From Mesorhizobium carmichaelinearum (lineage in GTDB: Bacteria > Pseudomonadota > Alphaproteobacteria > Rhizobiales > Rhizobiaceae): 64,000 nt of DNA. The position numbers and the translations under genes were made by a program. The DNA lies in assembly GCF_900199455.1 (NCBI RefSeq), contig NZ_FZQR01000008.1, forward strand, positions 1-64,000, written 5' to 3'. Positions within the stretch are counted from its first letter, which is position 1, and each line of letters opens with the position of its first letter. The notes under the pieces were generated by a model. The model did not search any database. It had not been told where the DNA came from and saw only the letters and a list, made by a program, of their open reading frames with translations. Below are positions 53,361 through 61,721 of the stretch, one piece after another.

Positions 53361-54025
53361 AATCCGCCGTCGTCCTCCTGCCTGGCCTCAACCGCGACCG
53401 CGACATGATCGCGGCGCTGACCAAGATTTCGGGAAAGCCGCCGGTCACCGTCTGGCAGACCGACACCGAAATCCCGGATGTCGACCTGATCGCCATTCCG
53501 GGCGGCTTCTCCTTTGGCGACTATCTGCGTTGTGGCGCCATCGCCGCGCGCATGCCGGTGATGCGGGCGGTCGCCGAAAAGGCCGCCAAGGGCGTCACCG
53601 TCATCGGCGTCTGCAACGGTTTTCAGATCCTCGTCGAGGCCGGCCTGCTACCAGGGGCGCTCATGCGCAACACCTCGCTGAAGTTCGTCTGCCGGCAGAT
53701 CAAGCTCGAAATCACCAACGCCAACACCATGTTCACCCGCCGCTATCAGCCGGGCCAGATCATCCGCTCGCCGGTGGCGCACCACGACGGCAATTACTTC
53801 GCCGACGCCGAAACCCTTGCCCGCCTCGAAGATGAAGGCCAGGTGGTGTTCCGCTATGCCGAGGGTACCAACCCCAATGGCTCGATCAACGACATTGCCG
53901 GCATCATCAACGAACAAGGCAATGTGCTCGGCCTGATGCCGCATCCTGAAAACCTGATCGAAGCCGCCCATGGCGGCAGCGACGGTCGCGCCCTCTTCGA
54001 AGGCGCGCTCGGCATCGCCGCTTGA
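53357..54025 (+). CDS. purQ: FGAM synthase glutaminase subunit PurQ
   Basis: A 222-aa class I glutamine amidotransferase. IPGGFSFGDYLRCGAIAA, nucleophile Cys in VIGVCNGFQILVEAG (about 86), and the His/Glu pair in LMPHPENLIE near residue 195. Supplies ammonia to PurL with PurS as bridge. ATG overlaps the kptA stop (ATGA). Confidence 0.97.
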   Translation: MKSAVVLLPGLNRDRDMIAALTKISGKPPVTVWQTDTEIPDVDLIAIPGGFSFGDYLRCGAIAARMPVMRAVAEKAAKGVTVIGVCNGFQILVEAGLLPGALMRNTSLKFVCRQIKLEITNANTMFTRRYQPGQIIRSPVAHHDGNYFADAETLARLEDEGQVVFRYAEGTNPNGSINDIAGIINEQGNVLGLMPHPENLIEAAHGGSDGRALFEGALGIAA

Positions 54026-54095
54026 CGATTTCAGCCGCAAATGCAGTAAAATTTACAAGGACATCACGTCCATTGCTCTGGGGAGAGAGACGGTC

Positions 54096-54761
54096 ATGAA
54101 ACTCTATTCGCGGCCGTTGTCGCCCTACTCGTCGATCGTGCGGGCGCTGGCCTATATCAAGGACGTGCCGCTCAAGATCATCGCGCCGCCGCCCGGTTTT
54201 CCGATCCCCGAAGAGTTTCGCGCCATCTCGCCGATGAACCGGATTCCGGTGCTGATCACGGGCTCGGGCGAAACCATCGTCGAATCGGTTGTCATCGCCG
54301 AATATCTCGAGGAGCGGTTTCCCGAACCGGCGCTGCTGCCGCCCGATTCCAAGGATCGCGCGCTGGTGCGCATGTTCGCCCGCATCACCGATCTCGACGT
54401 GCTGACGCCGACGATGAAGCTTTTCGAGCTGCATTTCGTCCAGAAACGAGACAATGCCGAGATCGACGCCCAATTCGCCCGCCTGCATCACGGGCTGGCG
54501 GCGATCGAGGCGCGCATGGCGCAAGGTCCCTTCGCGCTCGGCAACGACATCAGCTTCGCCGACGCCTGGCTGACGCCGACCCGGTTCATCTTCAACAATT
54601 TCCGCGCCATGACAGCCCGCCACGACCTGCTCGACGCCTATCCCAAATTCGATGCCTATGAGCAGATCGCATCGCAGCACCCGGCACTGTCGCGTGTATG
54701 GGGTGAGATGACCGACGGCCTGAAAATCTTCCTGTCCGAACTCGAGATGGGTGCCGCTTGA
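54096..54761 (+). CDS. Glutathione S-transferase family protein
   Basis: A 221-aa GST: N-terminal thioredoxin fold (KLYSRPLSPYSSIVRALAY, then MNRIPVLITGSGETIVESVV with the cis-Pro and Glu-Ser glutathione site) and a helical C-terminal domain (FALGNDISFADAWLTPT). GGGGAGAGAG precedes ATG 54096. Detoxification or an unknown conjugation role; substrate not predictable. Overlaps the next gene by 4 bp. Confidence 0.9.
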   Translation: MKLYSRPLSPYSSIVRALAYIKDVPLKIIAPPPGFPIPEEFRAISPMNRIPVLITGSGETIVESVVIAEYLEERFPEPALLPPDSKDRALVRMFARITDLDVLTPTMKLFELHFVQKRDNAEIDAQFARLHHGLAAIEARMAQGPFALGNDISFADAWLTPTRFIFNNFRAMTARHDLLDAYPKFDAYEQIASQHPALSRVWGEMTDGLKIFLSELEMGAA

Positions 54762-55165
54762 TCAAGAGCAAGACGATCGTTCTCGTCGCCGCTGCAGGCT
54801 TTGCCCTGGCCTCGTGCCAATCGACCCCGAAGAGCACGCCTGTGCCCTCCGGCAAGAGTGCGGCGCTGCTGGCCATGGAACAGGTGGCGATCGCCGCACA
54901 CAAATGCTGGATTGCCAGCAAGGATCCGGCCTTCAAGCAATATCAGATGGCCAATGAGCTGAACTCGTTCAGCGGCACGCCGCGTTTCCTTTTGGTGCCA
55001 GCCAAGCACTATGGAGGCAAACCGTTGCTGGTCGTGCAGGCGCAAGGCAATTCGAGCCGCGTCGACGCCTTCGGCCCGCTGATGCACGACCCGCTCGGCG
55101 CGCGCATCGGCTCCGACATTGCCCGCTGGCAAGCCGGCAACCCGGCCTGCGCCGCGACCGCCTGA
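54758..55165 (+). CDS. Small hypothetical lipoprotein
   Basis: A 135-aa protein with a TTG start at 54758 overlapping the GST stop (TTGA). Signal with lipobox AGFALASCQST (Cys about residue 20). The mature part has a single central domain of unknown type with two Cys (HKCWIA, NPACAA). Anchored in the envelope. Two bp before the Pr6Pr membrane protein gene. Confidence 0.7.
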   Translation: MIKSKTIVLVAAAGFALASCQSTPKSTPVPSGKSAALLAMEQVAIAAHKCWIASKDPAFKQYQMANELNSFSGTPRFLLVPAKHYGGKPLLVVQAQGNSSRVDAFGPLMHDPLGARIGSDIARWQAGNPACAATA

Positions 55166-55167
55166 CC

Positions 55168-55809
55168 ATGGGCCGTTTCCTGCAGATGGTGGGGCTGGCC
55201 GTTGGTCTGGCCGGGCTCGTCCTGCAGTTCTGCATCAGCATTCCAGCGTCGATGGAAGCCGGGCGCAGCCTGCTCGGCTCGATCGTCTTCCTGTTCAGTT
55301 TCTTCACCATCCTGACCAATATCGGCGCCGTGCTGGTGCACACATCGCTGCTGTCATCCACCGGCTATGCCTGGCTGCCGGCCTTCGCCGGGTCACGGAT
55401 GCGGGCGGGGGTTGCGGTTTCGATCACCCTGGTGTTCATCGTCTATGCGACGGTTCTGGCACAGCTCTGGCAGCCGCAAGGACTGTTCCTGCTCTGCGAT
55501 GTGCTGCTGCACTACGTCACGCCGGTGCTGTTCGTGCTGTGGTGGCTAATCGCGGGCGCCGACGGCAGGACAAGATGGAGCGACATTTCCTGGTGGGTGC
55601 TCTATCCCATCGCCTATCTGGCCTATGCTCTGGCGCGGGCGCCGTTTGCCGGCGAGGTGCCCTACCCTTTCCTCGATGTCGCCAAGAACGGCGCAGCCAG
55701 TGTCGCCGTCGCGGCATTGGCCATCACCGCGCTGTTCCTGGTGATCAGCGTTGTTGCCGTTTTTATCGATCGCGGCATCGGCCATCGCGGGGCCAAACGG
55801 GTCCGTTAA
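55168..55809 (+). CDS. Pr6Pr family membrane protein
   Basis: A 213-aa protein with about six membrane segments: FFTILTNIGAVLVHTSLL, LLCDVLLHYVTPVLFVLWWL, WWVLYPIAYLAYALARAPF and ITALFLVISVVAVFI. The FSFFTILTN and LHYVTPV motifs are typical of Pr6Pr (FAR-17a/AIG1-like) proteins. Function unknown. The stop lies inside a 15-nt direct duplication (55794-55808 and 55812-55826). Confidence 0.85.
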   Translation: MGRFLQMVGLAVGLAGLVLQFCISIPASMEAGRSLLGSIVFLFSFFTILTNIGAVLVHTSLLSSTGYAWLPAFAGSRMRAGVAVSITLVFIVYATVLAQLWQPQGLFLLCDVLLHYVTPVLFVLWWLIAGADGRTRWSDISWWVLYPIAYLAYALARAPFAGEVPYPFLDVAKNGAASVAVAALAITALFLVISVVAVFIDRGIGHRGAKRVR

Positions 55810-55836
55810 GACAAACGGGTCCGTTAGAATTGGCTT

Positions 55837-56088
55837 CTATTCCCAGAACCGCCTGATGCCCTCGCGATGGGCATCGCAGCGGGAGATGCCGATGTCCTTG
55901 AGCTGATCGTCGGTCATCTCCAGCAAAGCCAGCCGGCCGCGCCGGCGCTCCAGCAAATGGTCGATCCATCGCACCAGCGACCTGACCACGCGCACCAGAC
56001 GGCCGACAAAGCCCCGCTGGCCGGACGGCCGCAGCGCCTCGCTTGGAAACGCGGCTCTTGAATGACGGATTGTCGCGATTGTATCCAT
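55837..56088 (-). CDS. DUF1127 protein, divergent to MocR regulator
   Basis: An 83-aa Arg-rich protein. The C-terminal half (LLERRRGRLALLEMTDDQLK, then DIGISRCDAHREG) is a clear DUF1127 domain; the N-terminus is basic. Divergent from a MocR-type aminotransferase regulator across 93 bp that contain inverted GGTGCAAT-type repeats. It is probably the regulator's target, as MocR proteins often control the divergent gene. Confidence 0.85.
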   Translation of the reverse strand: MDTIATIRHSRAAFPSEALRPSGQRGFVGRLVRVVRSLVRWIDHLLERRRGRLALLEMTDDQLKDIGISRCDAHREGIRRFWE

Positions 56089-56110
56089 TTTCTTTCTGCC
56101 AAAACTCTCA

Positions 56111-56166
56111 ATTGCACCTCTTTTGGTGCGAGATTGATATGTATTGACTCATATTCCGGTGCAATA
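56111..56166. promoter_or_regulatory. Operator repeats between DUF1127 and MocR genes
   Basis: Exact inverted octamers ATTGCACC at 56111-56118 and GGTGCAAT at 56159-56166 lie 40 bp apart, with an additional inner GGTGCG at 56125-56130. A TTGACT at 56144-56149 and TATAGA at 56165-56170 could form the MocR-gene promoter overlapped by the right half-site, with a suboptimal 15-bp spacer. Multiple spaced half-sites are typical of MocR/GntR-type operators. Function is inferred. Confidence 0.55.
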
Positions 56167-56181
56167 TAGAAAATTGTCACC

Positions 56182-57600
56182 ATGACAAATTGGCTTCCAG
56201 ATCTGACCACCGGCGCCGGGCCGCTCTATCAACGCCTTGCCGACTCGGTCGAAGCGGGTATCGACCAGGGCGTGATCGGTGCCGGAACAAAACTGCCACC
56301 GCAGCGCGACCTCGCCTACGACATCGGCACCACGGTCGGCACGGTCGGTCGGGCCTATCAATTGCTGCGCGAGCGTGGACTGGTGAGCGGCGAAGTGGGG
56401 CGTGGAACCTTTGTGCTTGGCCAACGCGCCGATGGTGCGAGGCCGGACTTGCTGGCGCCGGACGTCAGCGGCGAAAGCACACGCCACATCGAGGCGCCGC
56501 GCGGCAAGCTGCGTTTCGACAGCATGGCCGCGCCCGACATCGGCCAGGGCGCCATCGTCGCCGATGTCCTGTCGCGCACCGCCCAGGATCATCCGCACGA
56601 GATCTCAAGCTACACGTGGGATTTTCCGGGCCGCTGGTACGAAGCCGGCGCCCGCTGGCTGTCGCGCAATTCGTTCCGCCCGAACGCCGACAGCATCGTT
56701 GCTACAATCGGCACCCATGCCGCTGTGATGGCGGCGATCGCGGCGCTGACCACGCCCGGCGACTACATCGCCTTCGAGCACCTTACCTACTCGCAGATCT
56801 CGCGCAGTGCCGGGCTGATCGGCCGGCGCATAGCGTTGGTGGCGTCGGATGACGACGGTATCGATCCCCAGGATTTCGAACGTGTCTGCGCGCAAAAGCA
56901 TCCCAAGATGATGTTTCTGATGCCGACGGTGCAGAACCCCACCCTGGTGACCTTGTCGGCAGCCCGCCGCGAGGCCATCGCGCGTGCCGCGCGCGAATAC
57001 AACGTCGTTCTCATCGAGGACGATCTCTATGGCCACCTCACCGATGATCCGACACCCTTGCTCGCCGAATTTGCACCGGAGAGAACCATCGTCGCCGGCG
57101 GCCTGTCGAAATCGGTCGCGGCCGGTGTGCGCGGCGGCTGGCTGTCCTGCCCACCCGCCTATCGCCACCGTATCCGCGTCGCCCACAAGATGATGACCGG
57201 CGGCATGCCCTTCCTGCTGGCGGAATTGAATGCCCGATTGGTGCTGTCCGGTCAGGCCGGAGAGATACGCAAACGCAGTATCGCCGAAATCAATGCCCGC
57301 ATTGCGATCGTGCGCGAGACCTTGGCCGGCTTCGCGTTCAAGTCACACGACAAGGTGCCCTTTGTCTGGCTGACCCTGCCCGACCCCTGGCTTTCCGGCA
57401 CCTTCAAGAATGCCTGCCTGGAACAGGGCGTGCTGATCAAAGATGAGGACGAGTTCAAGGCCGGCCGCTCCGAGCAGGTCTTTCATGGCGTCCGCTTCGG
57501 CATCTCGCATCCGAGGCAGCGCAGCGATGTCGCCGACGGCGTTGCGGTCATTCGCCGCCTCCTCGATGAGGGCCGCGCCGGCTACGACAGCTTCTCCTGA
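56182..57600 (+). CDS. MocR-type PLP-binding GntR family regulator
   Basis: A 472-aa fusion. Residues 1-75 form a GntR winged HTH (LYQRLADSVEAGIDQGVIGA, DLAYDIGTTVGTVGRAYQLL); the remainder is a class I aminotransferase-like domain with IEDDLYGHL and PLP lysine in AGGLSKSVAAGVRGGW. MocR proteins use PLP as effector and regulate divergent genes. Paired here with DUF1127 and intergenic inverted repeats. Starts only a few bases after the predicted promoter, so the leader is short. Confidence 0.9.
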   Translation: MTNWLPDLTTGAGPLYQRLADSVEAGIDQGVIGAGTKLPPQRDLAYDIGTTVGTVGRAYQLLRERGLVSGEVGRGTFVLGQRADGARPDLLAPDVSGESTRHIEAPRGKLRFDSMAAPDIGQGAIVADVLSRTAQDHPHEISSYTWDFPGRWYEAGARWLSRNSFRPNADSIVATIGTHAAVMAAIAALTTPGDYIAFEHLTYSQISRSAGLIGRRIALVASDDDGIDPQDFERVCAQKHPKMMFLMPTVQNPTLVTLSAARREAIARAAREYNVVLIEDDLYGHLTDDPTPLLAEFAPERTIVAGGLSKSVAAGVRGGWLSCPPAYRHRIRVAHKMMTGGMPFLLAELNARLVLSGQAGEIRKRSIAEINARIAIVRETLAGFAFKSHDKVPFVWLTLPDPWLSGTFKNACLEQGVLIKDEDEFKAGRSEQVFHGVRFGISHPRQRSDVADGVAVIRRLLDEGRAGYDSFS

Positions 57601-57616
57601 GCGAACTGAACGCGGG

Positions 57617-57781
57617 TCAGCCCTCGGCCTTGAAGTTGGCCGCCTCCTTCTTGGCCTTCTCCTTGCCGTGCTTCTCGGCAAGTTCCTTGGCCTGCCCAGG
57701 CGAAACGTCGGTGGTCTCGGCAATATGCATGGCCTCCTTGTCCGAGAGGCGATTGTCTTTCTTGCCTTGCTTGGTAGCCAT
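57617..57781 (-). CDS. Small charged hypothetical protein
   Basis: A 54-aa Lys/Glu/Ala-rich protein. ATG 57781 has AGGAG 9 nt upstream. Contains RLSDKEAMHIAETTDVSPGQ and a repetitive EKHGKEKAKKEAANFKAE helix. I recognise no named family; similar short Lys/Glu proteins are often stress-related. The frame extends far upstream but only across the purL start region. Convergent with the MocR gene. Confidence 0.6.
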   Translation of the reverse strand: MATKQGKKDNRLSDKEAMHIAETTDVSPGQAKELAEKHGKEKAKKEAANFKAEG

Positions 57782-57988
57782 GGTCTGGATCTCCTGGATG
57801 GTCTCAGACCCAACGGCCGGGACATCATAGCGTTCCCCAGCGGCGTTGCATTGCTCGCCGCGGAGGCCATCTCGGCCGTCGCCTTGTGCTTTCTGTCCAT
57901 TTTCCTCGATCGACGGGTGTATCGGCCGCAAAGCTTGCGATATGAGGGGACTCAAAATCCCCGTTCCCATGGACATAAATCGCCGCCC

Positions 57989-60220
57989 ATGACCATTTCC
58001 AATTCCGTGCCGATCACCCCCGAACTCATCGCCGCCCATGGGCTGAAGCCAGACGAGTATCAGCGCATCCTCGATCTCGTCGGCCGCGAGCCGAGCTTTA
58101 CCGAGCTCGGCATCTTCTCGGCGATGTGGAACGAGCACTGTTCGTACAAATCCTCGAAGAAGTGGCTGCGCACGCTGCCCACCACCGGGCCACAGGTCAT
58201 CCAGGGGCCGGGCGAGAATGCCGGCGTGGTCGACATCGGTGACGGCGACTGCGTCGTCTTCAAGATGGAAAGCCACAACCACCCCTCTTTCATCGAACCC
58301 TACCAGGGTGCGGCGACCGGCGTCGGCGGCATTTTGCGCGACGTCTTCACCATGGGCGCGCGGCCGATCGCGGCGATGAACGCGTTGCGCTTCGGCGCTC
58401 CCGATCACCCCAAGACCAGACATCTCGTCGCCGGCGTGGTTTCCGGCGTCGGCGGCTACGGCAATTCCTTCGGCGTGCCGACGGTCGGCGGCGAGGTCAA
58501 TTTCGATGCCCGCTACAACGGCAACATCCTGGTCAACGCTTTTGCCGCGGGTCTCGCCAAGACCAATGCCATCTTCCTGTCGGAAGCCAAGGGCGTCGGC
58601 CTACCGGTCGTCTATCTCGGTGCCAAGACCGGCCGCGACGGCGTCGGCGGCGCCACCATGGCGTCGGCCGAATTCGACGACAAGATCGACGAGAAGCGCC
58701 CGACCGTGCAGGTCGGCGACCCCTTCACCGAAAAATGCCTACTCGAAGCCTGCCTCGAACTGATGGCGTCGGGCGCCGTCATCGCCATCCAAGACATGGG
58801 TGCGGCCGGCCTCACCTGTTCGGCGGTCGAGATGGGCGCCAAGGGCGACCTCGGCATCGAGCTCGATCTCGACAAGGTGCCGGTGCGCGAGGAGCGCATG
58901 AGCGCCTACGAGATGATGCTGTCGGAAAGCCAGGAGCGCATGCTGATGGTGCTGCGCCCCGAGAAGGAAAAGGAAGCCGAGGCGATCTTCCACAAATGGG
59001 GCCTCGACTTCGCCATTGTCGGCAAGACCACCGACGATCTGCGTTTCCGCGTGCTGCATCAGGGCGACCAGGTTGCCGACCTGCCGATCAAGGATCTCGG
59101 CGACAAGGCGCCGGAATATGACCGCCCCTGGGTAGAGGCGAAGAAGCCGGCGCCGCTCGCCGCCAATGACATTCCGCAGGCAGATGTTGCGGACGCGCTG
59201 CTGAAACTGCTCGGCGGCCCGGACCTGTCGTCGCGCCGCTGGGTGTGGGAGCAATACGACACGCTGATCCAGGGCAATTCGCTTCAGCTTCCCGGCGGCG
59301 ATGCCGGCGTGGTGCGGGTGGAAGGCCATGCCACCAAGGCGCTTGCCTTCTCCTCTGACGTGACGCCGCGCTATTGCGAAGCCGACCCCTATGAGGGCGG
59401 CAAGCAGGCCGTGGCCGAATGCTGGCGCAATCTCACCGCCACCGGCGCACTGCCGCTGGCCGCCACCGACAACCTTAATTTCGGCAATCCGGAACGGCCG
59501 GAGATCATGGGCCAGCTGGTCGGCGCGGTGAAAGGCATCGGCGATGCCTGCCGCGCGCTCGGCTTCCCGATCGTGTCGGGCAATGTCTCGCTCTACAACG
59601 AGACCAACGGCCAGGGCATCCTGCCGACACCGACCATCGGCGGCGTCGGCCTCATCGCCGACTGGTCGAAGATGGTGCGCACCGGCTTTGCCGCTGAGGG
59701 CCAGATGATCCTGCTGGTCGGCGCACCCGCCTCCTGGGGCACGCATCTTGGCCAGTCGGTCTATTTCAGGGACATCCATGGCCGCACGGACGGCCCGCCA
59801 CCGCCGGTCGACCTCGCGCATGAGAAGCGCGTCGGCGATCATGTGCGCTCGCTGATCGCCTCCGGCATCGTCACATCAGCCCACGACGTTTCTGACGGCG
59901 GCATCGCTGTGGCGCTGGCTGAAATGGCAATGGGGTCGGGCATTGGCGCGACCGTTCCCGGCCTAGTCGGCACCGATCCGATCCCGGTCTGGTTCGGCGA
60001 GGACCAGGGCCGCTATCTGCTGACGCTGTCGATCGACCCGCATGGCGAGGAATGGGACGCCATCCGCAAGCAGCAGGGCGAACTCGGCATCTTCGCGCCG
60101 TGGATCGGCTCGACCGGCGGCGACGCGCTGAAGCTCGGCGACGCCAGGGCCATCCCGGTCAGCGACCTGAAGGCTGCCCACGAAGGCTGGTTCCCTCGCT
60201 TCATGGACCAGGCCAGTTGA
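57989..60220 (+). CDS. purL: FGAM synthase subunit PurL (small type)
   Basis: A 743-aa PurL that converts FGAR to FGAM with PurQ and PurS. Being the short form without a glutaminase domain agrees with separate purQ and purS upstream. Motifs: SAMWNEHCSYKSSKKWL, NHPSFIEPYQGAATGVGG, FTMGARPIAAMNALRFG, VPTVGGEVNFD, AHDVSDGGIAVALAEM. ATG 57989 is 207 bp from the preceding small gene. Overlaps the next gene's TTG start by 4 bp. Confidence 0.97.
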   Translation: MTISNSVPITPELIAAHGLKPDEYQRILDLVGREPSFTELGIFSAMWNEHCSYKSSKKWLRTLPTTGPQVIQGPGENAGVVDIGDGDCVVFKMESHNHPSFIEPYQGAATGVGGILRDVFTMGARPIAAMNALRFGAPDHPKTRHLVAGVVSGVGGYGNSFGVPTVGGEVNFDARYNGNILVNAFAAGLAKTNAIFLSEAKGVGLPVVYLGAKTGRDGVGGATMASAEFDDKIDEKRPTVQVGDPFTEKCLLEACLELMASGAVIAIQDMGAAGLTCSAVEMGAKGDLGIELDLDKVPVREERMSAYEMMLSESQERMLMVLRPEKEKEAEAIFHKWGLDFAIVGKTTDDLRFRVLHQGDQVADLPIKDLGDKAPEYDRPWVEAKKPAPLAANDIPQADVADALLKLLGGPDLSSRRWVWEQYDTLIQGNSLQLPGGDAGVVRVEGHATKALAFSSDVTPRYCEADPYEGGKQAVAECWRNLTATGALPLAATDNLNFGNPERPEIMGQLVGAVKGIGDACRALGFPIVSGNVSLYNETNGQGILPTPTIGGVGLIADWSKMVRTGFAAEGQMILLVGAPASWGTHLGQSVYFRDIHGRTDGPPPPVDLAHEKRVGDHVRSLIASGIVTSAHDVSDGGIAVALAEMAMGSGIGATVPGLVGTDPIPVWFGEDQGRYLLTLSIDPHGEEWDAIRKQQGELGIFAPWIGSTGGDALKLGDARAIPVSDLKAAHEGWFPRFMDQAS

Positions 60221-60741
60221 GCACACTGGCCGTCCGGGCGCTGCTTGCAGTCGTTTTCTGGCCGTCGCTGTTCTTCTTCTGGTTCCTCGGTCCGTTCGTC
60301 TTTTTCCTGCTGTCGACGACCTCGAGCGAGGTTTGCCCGCTACTGGAAAGGCGTGAGCAGTTCCTGGCTTCGGCCAATGGCACGCTGCCCATGCTGGTGC
60401 TGCAGAACCTCATCTATGCGGTTCCGATCGTCTGCCTCGTGCTTTGGAGCCGGCTTTTGCCGGAACCCGCGAGGACAGGCCGGGTCGTCACCTGCATCAA
60501 GCTTTTCGCCGTTGCGGCCATCCTGGGAGCCCTGTGGGAGTATGGCTCTTCGCTAGCCTGCGATGGTTACGGCCGGCCGTTCTTCTCGCCCGTCTGGCGG
60601 ATGACCAGCTATCTGCCGATCGCCAACCTGGCGGCCAACATCCCGCTCTACGTGTTGGTCATCAGCCTTGGCCGTGCCTTCTCGATGCGCGAAGACGACC
60701 CCACAGCCGATGCGGTCCGTCCGGATGAGAATGCGCCTTAG
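60217..60741 (+). CDS. Hypothetical membrane protein
   Basis: A 174-aa protein from TTG 60217, coupled to the purL stop (TTGA). Hydrophobic segments: ALLAVVFWPSLFFFWFLGPF, LVLQNLIYAVPIVCLVLW, IKLFAVAAILGALWEYG and LAANIPLYVLVISLG. Two Cys lie between segments (SEVCPLLE, LACDGY). No recognised family. Inserted between purL and bolA. Confidence 0.65.
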   Translation: MSTLAVRALLAVVFWPSLFFFWFLGPFVFFLLSTTSSEVCPLLERREQFLASANGTLPMLVLQNLIYAVPIVCLVLWSRLLPEPARTGRVVTCIKLFAVAAILGALWEYGSSLACDGYGRPFFSPVWRMTSYLPIANLAANIPLYVLVISLGRAFSMREDDPTADAVRPDENAP

Positions 60742-60857
60742 GCGACAATCGCGCCGGTGCCGGACGGAACAGCTTCAAACCCGGCCGGAAAGGCTTTAGG
60801 TTTACCCCGACTCTCATCGCACGGGCGCTGGCGCCCGCCCGAAACAGGAATTCTGCC

Positions 60858-61091
60858 ATGGCAATGGACGCCCACGACATCGAAAAACTGATCAAGGACG
60901 GCATTCCCGACGCCAAGGTGACGATCCGCGACCTCGCCGGCGACGGCGACCACTATGCAGCCGAAGTCGTCGCCGAGAGCTTTCGGGGAAAAAGCCGCGT
61001 CCAGCAGCACCAGATGGTCTATGACGCGCTGAAGGGCAATATGGGCGGCGTGCTGCACGCACTGGCGCTGCAGACCAGTGTTCCCGACTGA
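60858..61091 (+). CDS. bolA: BolA family protein
   Basis: A 77-aa BolA/YrbA-type protein: IEKLIKDGIPDAKVTIRDL, YAAEVVAESFRGKSRVQQHQMVYDAL and MGGVLHALALQT. Forms [2Fe-2S]-bridged complexes with monothiol glutaredoxins; the partner GrxD gene lies 151 bp downstream, the usual alphaproteobacterial order after purL. Confidence 0.95.
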   Translation: MAMDAHDIEKLIKDGIPDAKVTIRDLAGDGDHYAAEVVAESFRGKSRVQQHQMVYDALKGNMGGVLHALALQTSVPD

Positions 61092-61242
61092 GGCAGTTCC
61101 CACCAACCCGCTTGGCCCAAAACCGCCCATCCTTTGCGCCATTTCGGCTGTGGCACGGCTAATGTCTTGTTTCGGGCAACCTATGGGTTTATTTGAAGGA
61201 CATGCTTCGAGCCTGACTCCCACAGGCGTGAAAGGATATTCC

Positions 61243-61578
61243 ATGAGCGGTATCAACGACTACATCGACAATGAAGTGAAGGGCAACGACGTCGTCCTTT
61301 TCATGAAGGGCACGCCCGGTTTCCCGCAGTGCGGTTTTTCCGGCCAGGTCGTCCAGATCCTCGACTATATCGGCGCCGACTATAAGGGCGTGAATGTCCT
61401 GGACTCGGCAGAGCTGCGCCAGGGCATCAAGGACTATTCCAACTGGCCGACGATCCCTCAGCTCTACGTCAAGGGCGAGTTCGTCGGCGGCTGCGACATT
61501 ATCCGCGAGATGTTCCAGGCGGGCGAGTTGCAGACGTTCCTCGTCGAGAAGGGCGTGAGCGTCAAAGCCACTGCCTGA
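61243..61578 (+). CDS. grxD: Monothiol glutaredoxin Grx4 (GrxD)
   Basis: A 111-aa protein with the CGFS active site at residues 30-33, PTIPQLYVKGEFVGGCDI (cis-Pro and glutathione-binding segment) and VVLFMKGTP. Acts in Fe-S cluster transfer and iron sensing with BolA. ATG 61243 has AAAGGA about 8 nt upstream. Confidence 0.97.
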   Translation: MSGINDYIDNEVKGNDVVLFMKGTPGFPQCGFSGQVVQILDYIGADYKGVNVLDSAELRQGIKDYSNWPTIPQLYVKGEFVGGCDIIREMFQAGELQTFLVEKGVSVKATA

Positions 61579-61721
61579 TTCGGTTTCGGGCAGGTCGTAG
61601 CGACTGCACTGAACACTGGGGCGGCCTCACCTCGGCAATTTTTTACGTCCCGATATCGGGACCAAGACGAGCCAATGCGCCGGCCCGCCGGCGCATTTTC
61701 GTTTGAGAGATCGGACTTGCC

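Noticed and set aside
58739..59842. A 367-codon minus-strand frame inside purL
   Set aside because: Antisense to unmistakable PurL sequence.
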